Shown: positions 44,881 to 56,530 of the stretch, piece after piece | Layout: each line of letters starts with the position of its first letter | Position numbering within the stretch: the first letter of the stretch is position 1 | Notes under the pieces: model-generated | What the model saw: only the letters and a program-made list of their open reading frames with translations | Database searches by the model: none | Told to the model about the DNA's origin: nothing | Program-made: the position numbers and the translations under genes | NCBI GenBank assembly: GCA_007922195.1 | Contig: ML681992.1 | Location: 37,943,886 to 38,007,885 of the forward strand | Source: Podocnemis expansa | Taxonomy: Eukaryota; Chordata; Testudines; Podocnemididae | Direction: 5' to 3' | Length of the DNA stretch: 64,000 bases

Positions 44881-46910
44881 ATCTACATTTTTGGGTTTCA
44901 TTTATAAACACTGCATGTGATAGATGGCTTTCAAGAGCACAAGAGTAGAAATATATAAGGTATGCCTATGAGTAACCAATAGATCTGTTGGCCTGTATAA
45001 CAAATGAATAACCAAACATCTATTAATTGTGTATTAACCCTTTACTAGTAATTTATAAATGGACCCTTATTAAAAAGCATGATAAAAATCAGCCCCTTCA
45101 GTATCCCAGAGTAATGTCCAGGAGAATACAGCCTATAACAACCAACTCATTACACTGTCAGCAACTTTTACTGGACTGACCAGAAGAGAATGCAATATTG
45201 AATATGCTTATGTGTTTCCATTTCACAAGAATGTAAAATGTAACACAAAGCAGTGGTATTTGGTTTAGGTCCCCCCCCCATTAATAAACACTCACACTTG
45301 GGCAGAGAGAGAAAGAGATCTACTCCTTTTTCAAAATTTCTACCGTCCAGGAGATGAAATTATAGAAGATCTGGTATTCTCATAGTTGGTTAACTCATAA
45401 AGAGAGTTTTGAGGCATTACAAAAACTCATGAACAATGCAAACAGAAATGCACATTCAGAAACACCTAACTATGTACATCGCTACTATGCTGAGGAACAG
45501 GATATGGCTGGGGATGGTATTGAGGATATATGCCTGGATGGCAGAGTTATAATATTATTTTACATTCCATTCCCCTTTTATCCAAGGATCCCAAAACATT
45601 TTACTTTAGGCTAATTGGATCCTCTGAGTAAGGCAATTAATCATCCCCAAAAGAACAACAAAAGAAGAAAGGTAGTGACTTGTTCCAGATCAACTGGGTA
45701 GAGCAGTCAGAAGTTGGAGCATAGGCCTAGTTTGGACCCTGATTCAGGAGCATACTTAAGTACGTGCTCAAAATTAAACATGTGCTTAAGTTGCATTGAA
45801 GGTACTGAGATTTTATCACAATTAAGTTCACATGTAAGCGGTGTTCTGATGTTCTGAACAGAGATGTGTCCATAGTCAGGACCTTCGGTTTCCTGCTTTT
45901 CTCACGTGTGACGTAATTGTGCAAAAACCCCACTTGCGTCTCTGGGCTGCTGCTACTGATACATGTTATTCCCTCTAATGATGTGTCAGACACTGTTAGC
46001 TTTTGCAGATCACCAAATGACATTAAGAATGCCAGTCAGGGCCAAACAGAAGAGGGAAGAATTTTATATTGGTCTGCAGATAGACAGATGGCTAACTAAT
46101 GCTGTTTACATTTTACCTACACACACACGTGTACAAATAAAATAATGCAATTTACAGCTTTACTTGCATAATTTAAACAGAAGCAAATGCACAACATTGT
46201 CTAATTAGGCAATAAGTTAGTGCAGATCAGATGTTATCATCGTCCTTCTTGTCAACAGAAAGCATTGAGTACTCCATTACTGTAAAAATAGAGGTCATTT
46301 TTAGTGTTCTTTATAATTATATGGTGGACATAATTCAGGAAAACAATCTTTATTAATGAACCATAAATAGTGTCTTACCTTGGAGTATGTTAAAATATGC
46401 TGTACTCACAGGATACTTGTCAGCTGGGACTCAGAAATCAGCAAACAGGCTAATAAAGCGCTCATAAAGTACATATTTACAATTCATTCTTGATTACAGC
46501 AGTATTTATATGGGATACCTTGGGACACCTATAAATTGTCACCATGTCCTGTAACCAGTGAATGATAGTTGTGCAATGTAAAAGCCCAATCCTGTTAAGT
46601 GTTGAGTGTACACAAAGTGCCTGCAAGGCAGAGCTCAGCATGTGGCAAAATCAGACCCCACAATGGAGCTTACAAATTTCCCAAAGGCGGTGGAGCCATA
46701 GAATGTTGTTCCTAATGGGGGAAAAGAAAGATATAGAATATTTTTAAAAGCATATTCTTATCACAGATTTAACAGAAAAGTAAAGGTAGGGAAATAAAAA
46801 TAGAAAAAAATGACACAAAGGAAGCATTGAGTGTTTTGTGTGCTGGAGGATGCTAAATGTGTGACCCTATGTTTTACTTCTCTGGGTTATATAAACAATA
46901 AGTGCAATGA
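44881..46910. other. No supported gene
   Basis: Only short ORFs without domains. 45590-45700 and 45740-45800 contain decayed fragments of old amniote repeats. Confidence 0.4.
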
Positions 46911-46919
46911 GGTATAGGG

Positions 46920-47097
46920 CAAAGGCCTCAAACTCAAATCACCACGAGGGCTGCATGAGGACTAGGATGTTAACCCAAGGGTCGCACCACTGAAACCTTT
47001 TTGTACAATGGTATTGCAAATATTGATAATAATAGTGTTGTTGTGGGCCACAAGAAATAACTTTAAGGGCCCCCGGGCCACAAGTTTGAGATACGTG
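46920..47097. mobile_element. hAT-type MITE, 178 bp
   Basis: The left end is CAAAGGCCTCAAACTC and the right end is AAGTTTGAGATACGTG, which are imperfect TIRs. They are flanked by the 8-bp duplication GTATAGGG (46912-46919 and 47098-47105). The 8-bp duplication and Charlie-like ends place it in hAT. It has no coding capacity. Confidence 0.85.
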
Positions 47098-47105
47098 GTA
47101 TAGGG

Positions 47106-48710
47106 TATCTGGATAGAGAATAAGAAGATCCTGCGAACAAGAAAGGGGTTAAATGTAGAGGATCCCAATAACGAACTTCCCAGTCAGATGTGAGGATCTC
47201 TGAAACAATAGGATAACTGGGATCTAGTTTCAAAAAATAACCTGACACTCACCTTCCAGCTGATCAGGCTCAATCATATTGGCCAAGATTTTCAAAAGTG
47301 GCTGTGATTTTTGGTCCTCTACTTGAGATATCTTAGAGGGTCCTGATTTTTAGTGGGCAGGTGCTCATCAGTTTCTGAAGATCAAGCTCTACCCCCAGAT
47401 ACCTCAAGTTGTGAAACCAAAGATAAGGCACCTAAAATCACTACTCATGTTTAAAAACTTTGACTTAATTAGTGTCACATGGAAGGACTTCCAGATGCTA
47501 ATGGAAGTATACTGTGAAGTCTGTGCTGACCCCTTGAATGAAATCTGGCTACTTTCATGACTGATTTATGCTCACAGGAAAATTTGGTGGCACTTCACAG
47601 GATATACTCAAGCTATGTATAGCAGCTTGCATATCTCTTGTTGACTTCCTAATTTCTACTTACTGTTTCATGTTCAACTTCATTGCACTGATGGGAAAAG
47701 CACTGTTTTTTTGGCACACTTACTCTTTTTCTTGGGGGTATGTATATAATCAACTTCCAGATATATTGAGTGGGTCTTCAGTTCCATTGAACTGATCTGG
47801 AAAAATAGACCTGAGGGCAGCAAATTTGCCACTGTCAATAAAAAAGGACCCCAACTAGTTGTTCCCCTCCATGACATGTACCAGTGGGAAATATGTGATG
47901 CTAAATGAGTGACTCAAGAGATAGAGCCATAAAGTACACATGAAAGACACATACTGGTCATTACAATATTGAATATATCTCTAAATATAATATTGTAAGC
48001 TGTTTTAGGCCAGGAAAGCTCTTCAGCTCTCTTTATAAAAACTGTGTGACACACTCATTGTTTCGTATTAGTATTATAATTAGTTTATGTCAGGACTCTT
48101 GAGGGCCCGTTCTACTCTCAACTACCTGAGTACAACTCCCATTGATTCCAGGGCCTAATTCCCTCCTCAGGTATCTTCAACTACTAATAAGGAATATGGG
48201 GAAAGACCTACTGTAGGTCTTAAAGGGACATCTTAAAAGGAACAAAAGTAGTTAGCAGCCCAAAAAACCACTGAAATCATTTGAGTGATGCACCCAACTC
48301 CTTTTAGGACTGCTGAAAAATTTCTTTCTGAGCATTTTTACATGACTTTGAAAGTACAAAAAACTGCAACTATTTAAAGCCAAATCTTGTATTATTGGAT
48401 GCTTAAACTTTAGCTACTACTGCCCTATTTAGGGACCTGAGTTGCCTGATTGTGAAGGATTCTAAGCACCAGTAGGTCCAGTTAACTCAAGCAGGAATTG
48501 TGGGTGCTCAGCATGTCTGAAAAATCAGACTGCTTTTCTTTAGGTGCCTAATCAATGTTTTTGCTCTAAGCCATTAAGTCACACCACACTTCTGTGGTGA
48601 AAGTAAATATGAATATCCCTATCTTGGGGGGCTGAAGCGTTCTCAAAGTCAAGCAAAAAGACAATCAGGATTAAAATACAGAAGATGCTGGCTTTCATAG
48701 TTACTCATTC
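47106..48710. other. No gene; old amniote hairpin repeats
   Basis: 47285-47450 ('ccaagattttcaaaagtggc', 'gatatcttagagggtcctga', 'aagataaggcacctaaaatc') and 48460-48560 resemble an ancient, widely dispersed amniote repeat with inverted halves. 48100-48170 has 'cccattgattccagggcc'. Nothing coding is visible. Confidence 0.4.
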
Positions 48711-48718
48711 CACTAGAT

Positions 48719-48904
48719 CAGTGGCTTTCAAACTTTTTCCTCAGGACCCAGTTGAAAAAATCATTTATGCCCATGACCCAGCAATTACATCTTTTGAGCA
48801 GTGCACTGCAGTTTTTTGGCAGTGGCAGCAAGGGGTGCCACGACCCAATGCCTGAGGGTCTGCAACCTAGTGCTAGGTCCTGAGCCTGAGTTTGAAAAAC
48901 AGTG
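48719..48904. mobile_element. hAT-type (Charlie-like) MITE, 186 bp
   Basis: The left end is CAGTGGCTTTCAAACTTTTT and the right end is GTTTGAAAAACAGTG. The 8-bp duplication is CACTAGAT/CACTAGAC (48711-48718 and 48905-48912; one mismatch). Internal 'aggacccagttgaaaaa' and 'catgacccagc' are typical of non-autonomous Charlie elements. Confidence 0.82.
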
Positions 48905-48912
48905 CACTAGAC

Positions 48913-50299
48913 CATGCTTCCACACTCTGGTACCATTACACTCACTCGGCTCCTTTGAGTCTTCACTATGTCTAGTACTCTTACCCAGCAATAATCATCA
49001 CAGTTCTAGACTGAACTCACTGTAGTAGAACAAGTTACCGAAAGTATCAGCCTTCTGTGGGTCCTAGCAGAGGTGTTGCTGGCACCAGGCTTACAGGCTC
49101 GAGCCTCAAGTTCCAGAGCCCAAGCCCCGGGTTGGCTGCCAGATTGCAGCCAGCAGTGCGAGAGCCCCAAGTCTCAGTGCGTCGATGGTGCTCCTGGGTC
49201 CTAGGAATGATGTGGAGAAAGTGCTGCAGAGGCAACTGAATATGTCATCTTTTCATATAACAGGGAAATCCCTCCACAGGTTGATAACAGGGACAAAAGG
49301 TGTTTTTTCTTTGGTACATCCTTTTTGGTTTAACTTGCAAGACTGTTCTCATTTTACAAATTACAGGAACAAAACAAATTCCTAATACTGAGTTTTCAGA
49401 CCTGCGCACAATAAATCTCTAGCATAACATTTCACTACATTCATTTCCAGTTTCTTTGATATGAGCTTTTTTAGCATTATTTTGATAGTTTAAAGAAAAA
49501 ACAAACAACAACAACAACAACAATCTCTGTGGTGATTTAAAAAAGAACCAGATATTTTCGCAGACAGTGATTAGTCCTTTCCCTTTTCCAGAATTAATGG
49601 AAAAATCTCACATTCTTCAGAATGCTATAGCTCTCAGGCTGTGGTAAATGAAACAACTATATTTGTTGACTTTTATTTGGTATTTTACCACCCACCCACA
49701 AAACAATTATATCAGTCTCTGTGGGTAAATTTCTTCTTATTTTATTCTTAAGTGATAGGGTGTCCTGTGGATCTAAAAGCTGAATCATTCCAACAATGCT
49801 TGCAGAGTTCAAAAGGAAAATCTCTTCTTTTTATTGTTTAGACAGGACAGAAGGTAGTTAAGGCTTCATACAAAAGCCATTGAAGTCCATGGAAAAGACT
49901 TGCATTATCATCTGTTGGTTTAAGACCTGGCCCTTACTAACTAGTGTAAACTATTAATATTGAAAATATTCTTTTTCTTGATTTACAAATAGGTACATTA
50001 CTGTGGACTATCTAAAAAGTCCTTGACATGCTCATAGTTCATTTTGGAAAGATTCAAACTTCATTCTGGGTTTCTTTGTCTTTCATCAGAGCTTTCGATA
50101 AATCTACTTTGGAGCTCTCAAGATTTCTAAAGTTAAAACTCAGGAAATAGTTGAGATTAGTTCAGATAGCCACTTTGAGAATTGCAAGTAAAGACTAAAA
50201 ACCACATATAGCTATGGATTTTTTTTCAACTGCCGTAGTTTCAGTCATTATCAAGTCAATGAGAACTATATTTTAGTAAACCTTTATAAGCAGGATCAT
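48913..50299. other. No gene; (AAC)n microsatellite
   Basis: An (AAC)n tract lies at 49500-49521. 49840-49890 has an old 'attgaagtccatgg' repeat motif. ORFs are short and lack domains. Confidence 0.45.
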
Positions 50300-50654
50300 T
50301 TAGACTATATCCAGACTGAGTATTTGGGAAGTTAGGTCGACTTAAGGAGGCGTAAATCAACCTAACTTAATCCCCGGCCACACCAAGTTTTCGTTCAGTT
50401 GACTTAAGGGCGTCCTTAGGTCAAGTTAATAATTACTGCCTCTTAGGTCACCTTAATGCTTAATTTGACCTTATTGGGTCAATCTAAACCCAGTGTGGAC
50501 ACATTAGGTTGCCCTAATAGGCTAGTTTGAACTATCTGGCTTCCTGACCTTCCTCCCAGCATTCTCAGAACCAGGAAGGGCCTGCTGTGGGCTACCATAA
50601 GACAGGACAAAGCCCTGCCCACCTTGCTCCTCAGAGCTGGCCTGGACTGCCATT

Positions 50655-51267
50655 GTGGCAGGATGTCACAGGGCACTAGCAGCAGCCAGCCAAGAAGGAG
50701 GGTCCTATCCTGGATCCAAGAGGACTCACCCTCCTCCTCTCCATCCTCTGGGGAATGAGGCAATCCTCTACCGGTTTCGGGGCAGCCACTGCAACAGGGA
50801 GACATATGCCAATATCTCCCAGGCCTTGGCAGAGAGAGGGCACACCCTCAACATGCAGCAGGTGCAGGTAAAAATAAAAGACCTCTGCCAGAAGTACCAG
50901 AAGGCCCAGAAGGGCAGGCTGAGGATGGGGGCAGACCCCACCACCAGCTGCCCTTACTACAAAGAGCCTTCCTGGGGGGGGTGAGATTACCAGGCTCCCA
51001 ATCCACACCATCTACACCAGTGAGCCCGCCCACCCTGAACAATGACCAGGAGGAGGGCTCAGTGGACCAGGATGTGGTGCTGGAGCCAGCCGAGACCAGC
51101 CAGCCAGAGGGCATGCCACCAGCTCTGGACCCAAGACCCAGCCCTGAGCTGATTCCTGCCTCTGCAGAAGTAGAGGGTTCAGCAGAGGAACAGGAGGAGG
51201 AGCAGGGCCCCCTCATCAAACATGACGCAGGTGAGGAGACGGCATGCCAGAAACCTGCTGCATCTGC
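50655..51267 (+). pseudogene. Harbinger C Myb/SANT-like protein, exon 1 (frameshifted)
   Basis: The DNA-binding part reads GNEAILYRFRGSHCNRETYA, then ISQALAERGHTLNMQQVQVK and IKDLCQKYQKAQ, the second and third helices of the Myb/SANT-like fold. The following GADPTTSCPYYKE matches the family's 'YFKELD' position. A G-run at about 50975-50982 shifts the frame. The acidic linker then continues from 50981 (NNDQEEGSVDQDVVLEPAET) to a donor at about 51268 (CTG|GTGAGT). Confidence 0.75.
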
Positions 51268-51691
51268 TGGTGAGTGCTCCCTCCCTCCTTCCTTGAAGGC
51301 AGGGCTGGGCATGCCTATGGGACAGGCACTACGGGGGGAACATGGCCCAGGGACAGGCAGGGTGCTAGGGATGGGGGGCATGGAGGCCATCCCACAGTGG
51401 AGAGCGTTGGGGGACCAGAGGTAGGAGCATCAAGGCCAGACGGCATATGCCCAGCAGTGCTGGTACATGGCCTCAGGAGACACCCTGGGGGTAGGGCTGC
51501 CTGCAGCTCACCACTGTAGGTACTGCACCTGACCTGGGCAGCACAGCATGGCAGCACGTACCTGGTGGACCCTGTCCCAAAGGTCAGGGATTGGGAAGCA
51601 GGGGGACAGTCAGGGGCCAGCAGCTCCTCTCACACACTGTACTAGCGAGCTAGCAAATGGGAGTAACAGTGTTCTCGGCTTCTCTCCAGCA

Positions 51692-51990
51692 GCTCCAGAG
51701 CCCCTGCTCCCAGGACCCTGACAGCCACAACCAGGAGGAGGAGAAGGCCACACCATTCACAGGATGAGCACCTCAGTGACCTCGTCCATATCACCAAGTA
51801 GTCAGAGGCGTGCCTGATAGGACAGGCTTGATGCCCAACAGAGGTCTGTGTGGGGGATGCTTCTGTGCCTCCTCAACCTGGTGGAGTGACAAACCATTGC
51901 CCTGCAGCTCCAGGAAGACAGTCTGGAATGACTAGAGGAGTGGTTCTACCCTCAGCAGGCCAACAGTGCTGATGCCCTGGACCCTGGTGT
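51692..51990 (+). pseudogene. Harbinger C Myb/SANT-like protein, exon 2 (decayed)
   Basis: After an acceptor (cttctctccagcag, ending about 51692) a frame reads APRTLTATTRRRRRPHHSQD, then EHLSDLVHITK and a stop. This is the counterpart of the RRRTHMTQKALLENILQL block in element B. Later conserved helices are split by further stops and shifts. Confidence 0.55.
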
Positions 51991-52348
51991 CACTTGTGGC
52001 CAGCAGCCCAGAATCCAGGCCAGCTACATAGAGGCCTGGGACCTGCCTCCCCCAGGCCACTAATGCCAGTCCCCCCACCCTGACCCTCCTGACTCCTGAA
52101 ACCCCTCCTTTCTCCCACGCTCCTAACTTCCACAGTTCCCACTGCCACCCCCCCAACTCCCCTAGGACCTCCAACCCTCTGTTCCCCATATAAATAAAAC
52201 CTATGAATTGATATCTTATGTCTTGTTCTTTTTATTGATTTGAGGACAGGGGGCAGATGGGTGGGGGAGGTGAGGGTGCCTGGTAGCAGGCCCACCCTTC
52301 ATCACTCCTCTCTATGGAAGTGGTCCTTCAGTGTGTCCCAGATGATGA

Positions 52349-52510
52349 TCATTTGCCGCTTGGCTCACTGAGTCTGGGACATGGCATCGGGCTGCTCAAA
52401 GTGCCCAGTGAGGCATTCAGCTTCAGCCTCTCAGAAGTGGGGAACCCTTCCCCCCTCAGTTCACAAAGGTTATGAAGCACACAGCAGGTGCTGATGACCT
52501 CTGGGATGCT
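52349..52510 (-). pseudogene. Harbinger C transposase, C-terminal end
   Basis: The last ~55 codons of the long ORF 52349-53257 read IPEVISTCCVLHNLCELRGE, then GFPTSERLKLNA. The block VISTCCVLHNLCE is the conserved C-terminal helix that follows the catalytic Glu in Harbinger/HARBI1-like transposases. All catalytic residues are upstream and missing. Confidence 0.8.
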
Positions 52511-53257
52511 GTGCTCAGTGAGGTGCAGGCACTGACCCTCACAAGAACTGGCCTCCAGCTGGGTCGGTTGCAATTCTCCCTGGGCTGCTTCCTCCCCTCC
52601 CTTCCCTGGGTAGCTGTTGACATGAGGTCCCTCTGGGTCCAGGGAAGGACAGGCCATGCAGGAGACCCCCATGACTCCCTCGCTGTCTGGGGGAGGCAGG
52701 TCAGGGAAGGCTTCCTGCTCCTCGACCAAAGGTAGCTCCTCCAGGTTACAAGGACCCTCAGCACCGGGGAATTGCTCAGGACCATAGGGGTCCTCCACAG
52801 AGGGTAGTTCTTCCAAGTCACAGGGCCCCTCCTCAGCCTCTCCTGGGCCCCCAGGAAGGGGTGGTTGCACAGTGGTAGGAGGCTGCCTAAAAGAACCACT
52901 CCAGTCCACAGTCCAGGGTGCCTCTTGCCAGTCCTGTGGCCCTGGTAGGCTAGGCAGGCCCTCAGGCTCACTGGCTGGCATCTCTTGAGCCCCATAGCTG
53001 CAAGCTGGTCTGGCTAGTGGCCTGGCTGAGGGAGCATCCTTCCTACAGGGCAGCTCAGCCCCAACTGAGCTGCTGGGATGGCCTTTTATCCCTCTCCTTC
53101 CTGCCCTAGCCCTGCCCCTCTGCTTCCAGGGCTTCAGGGTTGTAGTGCCTGAGTTTGGCCAGAAAGGATGTCCAGGCTCTTCCTTAGGCCCAGCCTCTGA
53201 GGAAGGCCAGCACCCTCTGCTACAACACCTAATACACACAGAGGCTGTTACAACCAT
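52500..53257 (-). repeat. Unclassified coding-like repeat fused in frame to the transposase C-terminus
   Basis: The first ~250 codons of the 302-codon ORF are not Harbinger-like. They are acidic and Pro-rich, with a repeated phrase (GPCDLEELPSVEDP, then GPCNLEELPLVEEQ) also found at 20863-21315. The reading frame stays open across the junction with the transposase C-terminus at about 52505. I cannot assign a function. It may be a retroelement internal region inserted into Harbinger C. Confidence 0.5.
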
Positions 53258-53358
53258 AAAATTGTCACCTAATAAACAAGGTATAATTAACTATGTCATA
53301 ATTTTTCTCCATCTTTAGTTTTTCTGATCTTTTTCACATGGCATGAAATGTTATATAC

Positions 53359-53688
53359 TAGCAGTTCCCAATCTGTGGTCCCTAGACCCCTGGTGGTCAG
53401 TGAGGGCAGTGCCAGTAGCCTGTGGGAGGGGGGAAAAAAGAATGTAATAATAATATGATCCCATATACCTTTTAAGTGTCATACTCAATGCTACATTATT
53501 ATTCACAATGTAATTTGTTTCACAAACATGCCTGTGTAATAGCTGTATTTTCAATGCCCTTTGATCTACAAGTGTGACTTCTTAGGTGATGTTAAAAGTG
53601 TTTAAAACTGCTTGCTTATGTGGTCCTCCATACAAGGTTTTGATGACAATGTAGTGGTCCACATAAAGGAAAAGGTTAGGAACTGCTG
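53359..53688. mobile_element. hAT-type MITE, 330 bp
   Basis: The left end is TAGCAGTTCCCAATCTG and the right end is GTTAGGAACTGCTG, flanked by the 8-bp duplication TTATATAC (53351-53358 and 53689-53696). The left start differs by one base from the expected CAGCAG. The sequence includes 'gtggtccctagacccctgg' and 'agtggtccacat'. Non-coding. Confidence 0.85.
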
Positions 53689-53884
53689 TTATATACTGTA
53701 TTTCAGAGCACCTAAAAGCATGATGGGTGCTTTCTAAAAATCATGGGACTATTGACATGTTGACTACATGAGAGACAAACTGAGCAAAATATTTAGGCCT
53801 AAGGACTGTAATTGTGCATGACTCACAAATTATTAGAATCATAGAATCATAGGGTTGGTAGGGACCTCATGAGGTCATCTAGTC

Positions 53885-54254
53885 CAGTGGTTCCCAACCT
53901 TTTTCAGGCTGGGAACCCCTTTTTAACAAAAATAAATTTCTCGGCCGCCCCCAGCTGATTATGTAATCTGGCCCGCATGGGCAGACTCTGACTCGTGCCA
54001 CTCTGGCAGTGCCACTGGGACAGCCAGTGACCAGTGCTGCTGCCACCATGGCCCCCTGCCCTTGCCCCTGCTGGGGAGCCACCATGGCCCCATCCTTCTG
54101 CCAGGATCTGGCCACGGGAAGGGAAAGACAGCCCTGGTGGGGAGCATCAGGGCTGTAGCTGGATTCTGGCCCTGGTAGGGAAATGCTGGGCAGACCCCCC
54201 GCAACATGTCCACAGACCCCCAGTGGTCCCCAGACCACAAATTGGGACCCACTG
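53885..54254. mobile_element. hAT-type (Charlie-like) MITE, 370 bp, in CR1
   Basis: The left end is CAGTGGTTCCCAACCTTTTT and the right end is AAATTGGGACCCACTG, flanked by a perfect 8-bp duplication ATCTAGTC (53877-53884 and 54255-54262). Removing it restores the CR1 3' sequence. The ORFs within it are compositional. Confidence 0.92.
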
Positions 54255-54293
54255 ATCTAGTCCAAACCCCTGCTAAAAGCAGGACCACTATCA

Positions 54294-55095
54294 CTAAATC
54301 ATCCCAGCCTGACTATTGTTTAACTGGACCTTAAATAGCTCCAAAGATGAAGATTCTACCAGCTCCCTAGGCAACCCATTCCAATGCTTCACCATTCTCC
54401 TAGGGAGAAAATTTTTCCTGATATCCAGCCTCAGCCTCCCCAGCTGTAACTTGAAACCACTGCTCCTTGTTCTGTCCTCTCTTACTACAGAGAACAGCCG
54501 AGCTCCCTCCTCCTTGGAGCACCCCTTCAAGTAGGTGAAGGTTACTATCAAATCCCCTCTCAGTCTTCTCTTCTGTAGGTTAAATAAACCTAGTTCCTTC
54601 AGTCTTTCCTCATAAGTCATGTGCCCCAGCCCCCTAATAATTTTCGTTGCCCTCTGCTGGACTCTTTCTAATCTGTCCATATGCTTTTTGTAGTGGGGAG
54701 CCCAAAACTGGACACTACTCCACATGCGGCCTCACCAGTGCCGAATAGAGAGGAACAATCACATCCCTCAATCTGCTAGCAACATTCCTACTGATGCAGC
54801 CCAATATGTTATTGGCCTTTTTGGCTACAAGAGTACACTGTTGACTCATATCCAGCTTCCCACCCACCATAACCCCCATGTCCTTTTCTACAGTGCTGCA
54901 ATTTAGCTGATCAGTCCCCAGCCTGTAGCAGCACATGGGGTTTTTCCATCTTAGGTGCAGGACTTTGCACTTGTACTTTTTGAACCTCATGAGATTTCTT
55001 TTGGCCCACTGCTCCAATTTGTCTAGGTCTCCCTGAATCCTGTCTCTGCCCTCCAGTGTGTCTACTGTTCCCCCCCAGCTTGGTGTCATCTGCAA
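54294..55095 (-). pseudogene. CR1 ORF2, RT C-terminal region
   Basis: Two overlapping frames join near 54720. The upstream one (55095-54715) has DLDKLEQWAKRNLMRFKKYK and VLHLRWKNPMCCYRLGTD; the downstream one (54725-54294) has [20 protein letters not shown] and [16 protein letters not shown]. Just upstream, FADDTKLGG (about 55090, in the frame of 54911-55228) is the RT catalytic box, cut off from the rest of the palm domain by the inserted MITE. Confidence 0.88.
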
Positions 55096-55102
55096 ACTTG
55101 CT

Positions 55103-55618
55103 GGCTATGTCCACATACACATGCTTATTTCGATTTAAGTTAAAACTAAATAAGTTAATTCGAAATAAAAACCTTAATTCAAATGAATGTAAATTGAAAT
55201 AAGCAAAAATCTCAAATCGAATTAGCAAGTCCAGACACAGGACTTGCTATTTCAAATCAGGAGAGAGGTACCATGGGAAGTGTGGCAACATGGCTCCCTC
55301 ACTGGGCCATGCCCCCACCCAATATATACAAAATGGAAGGCACCCTTGGAAAGAGAGGGGCAAAAGTGTTATTTCAAAATAATGGTTATTTCAAAATAAC
55401 ACATCTGAACAGCATTATTTCAAAATAACCATTTTGAAATAACAGGCGATTTGAATTAAAGTAGGTTTAAGCTATTTCAAAATAACATCTCGTGTATCAA
55501 AATGATGGAGCTCGTCATTTCGAAACAAGAAAATGTTGTGTGGACCTAATCTTTCTTAAATCGAAATAACCGTGTTATTTCAATTTAAAAGATACGTGTG
55601 GACATACCCACTGAATGT
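55103..55618. mobile_element. Harbinger-type MITE inserted in CR1 just upstream of the FADD box
   Basis: The left end is GGCTATGTCCACATACAC and the right end is ACGTGTGGACATACCC. The duplication is GCT/ACT (55100-55102, 55619-55621; one mismatch). It is the same subfamily as 39446-39936, with shared 'caagtccagacacaggactt' and 'ggcaacatgg' blocks. Confidence 0.88.
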
Positions 55619-56458
55619 GCAATCTATTCCATCATCCAGATCATTAATGAAAATGTTGAATAGAACTGGCCCCAGCAGTGACCCCTGGGGCAGACCACTT
55701 GTTACTGGTTGCCAACTAAACACTGAGCCATTGATTCCTCCTCTCTAAGCCCATTGATCTAGCCAGTTTTCTATCCACCTTATAGTCTGCACATGCAACC
55801 CATACTTCCCTACCTTGCCAACAAGAATGCCTCCTCAAATGCCTCCTCCAGTATCAAAAGCCTTGCTGAGGTCAAGGTATATCACATCAACAGCTATTCC
55901 TGCATCCATAAAGCCAATCGTCTCATCATAGAAGGCAATGAGGTTGGTCAAGCATGATTTGCTCTGGGTGAAGCCATGCTGACGGTTCCTGATTACTCTA
56001 TTTTCTTCCAAGTGTTTCAGGATGGATTCTTTGAGGATCTGCTCCATGATTTTTCCAAGGATTGAGGTGAGGCTGATTGGTCTGTAGTTCCCTGGATCCT
56101 CCTTTCTCCCTTTCTTGAAGATAGGTACTATATTTGCCTTCTTCCAGTCCTCTGGGACCTTCCCCATTTGCCACAGGTTTTCAAAGATAATGACCAATGG
56201 CTCTGCAATCACATCAGCCAACTCCTTCAGCGCCCTTACATGCAGTTCATCCAACCCCAGAGACTTGTGCACAGCTAACTTCTTTAAGTAGTCCCTAACC
56301 TGATCTTCCATCACCATGGGCCGCTCTACTTCTCTCCATTCAGCATTACGCAGTGTAGTAGCCTGGGAGCTGACCCTGCCTCTGAAGACTGAAATAAAAA
56401 AAATCATTGAGTACTTCAGCCTTTTCCTCATCCTCCACAATGAGGATAGCTGCCCCAT
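55619..56458 (-). pseudogene. CR1 ORF2, RT fingers/palm region
   Basis: The 207-codon ORF (55835-56458) has VHKSLGLDELHVRALKELAD, MGKVPEDWKKANIVPIFKKG, DPGNYRPISLTSILGKIMEQ and motif A DVIYLDLSKAFD. All are standard CR1 reverse transcriptase blocks in order. An 'agg' insertion and shift near 55835 break the continuation toward the FADD box; further CR1 sequence lies at 55619-55834. Confidence 0.9.
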
Positions 56459-56530
56459 TCAGTAAGGGACCTACACCATCCCTGATCCTCTTCTTGTTGC
56501 CAACATAGTTGTAGAACCTCATAAATGCTA

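Larger units (their letters stand above)
50303..53250. mobile_element. PIF/Harbinger element C, right end lost
   Basis: The left end is GACTATATCCAGACTGAG beside TTA (50300-50302). It is followed by an AGTTAGGTCGACTTAAG palindromic zone like that of the MITE at 2.4 kb. A Myb/SANT-like gene (+) converges on the C-terminal end of a transposase (-), with poly(A) signals for both strands close together (AATAAA at about 52193 on + and its complement near 52230). The right half is replaced by the unclassified repeat also found at 21 kb, and no right TIR is visible. Confidence 0.78.
53830..56530 (-). mobile_element. CR1 LINE, 3' portion of ORF2, split by a hAT and a MITE
   Basis: The CR1 3' end is at 'agaatcatagaatcataggg' (about 53835). 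Minus-strand coding blocks run upstream to about 56530, interrupted by a hAT (53885-54254) and a Harbinger-type MITE (55103-55618). It is less decayed than the CR1 at 38.8 kb, with several ORFs of 100-200 codons, but the frame is broken at multiple points. Confidence 0.92.
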
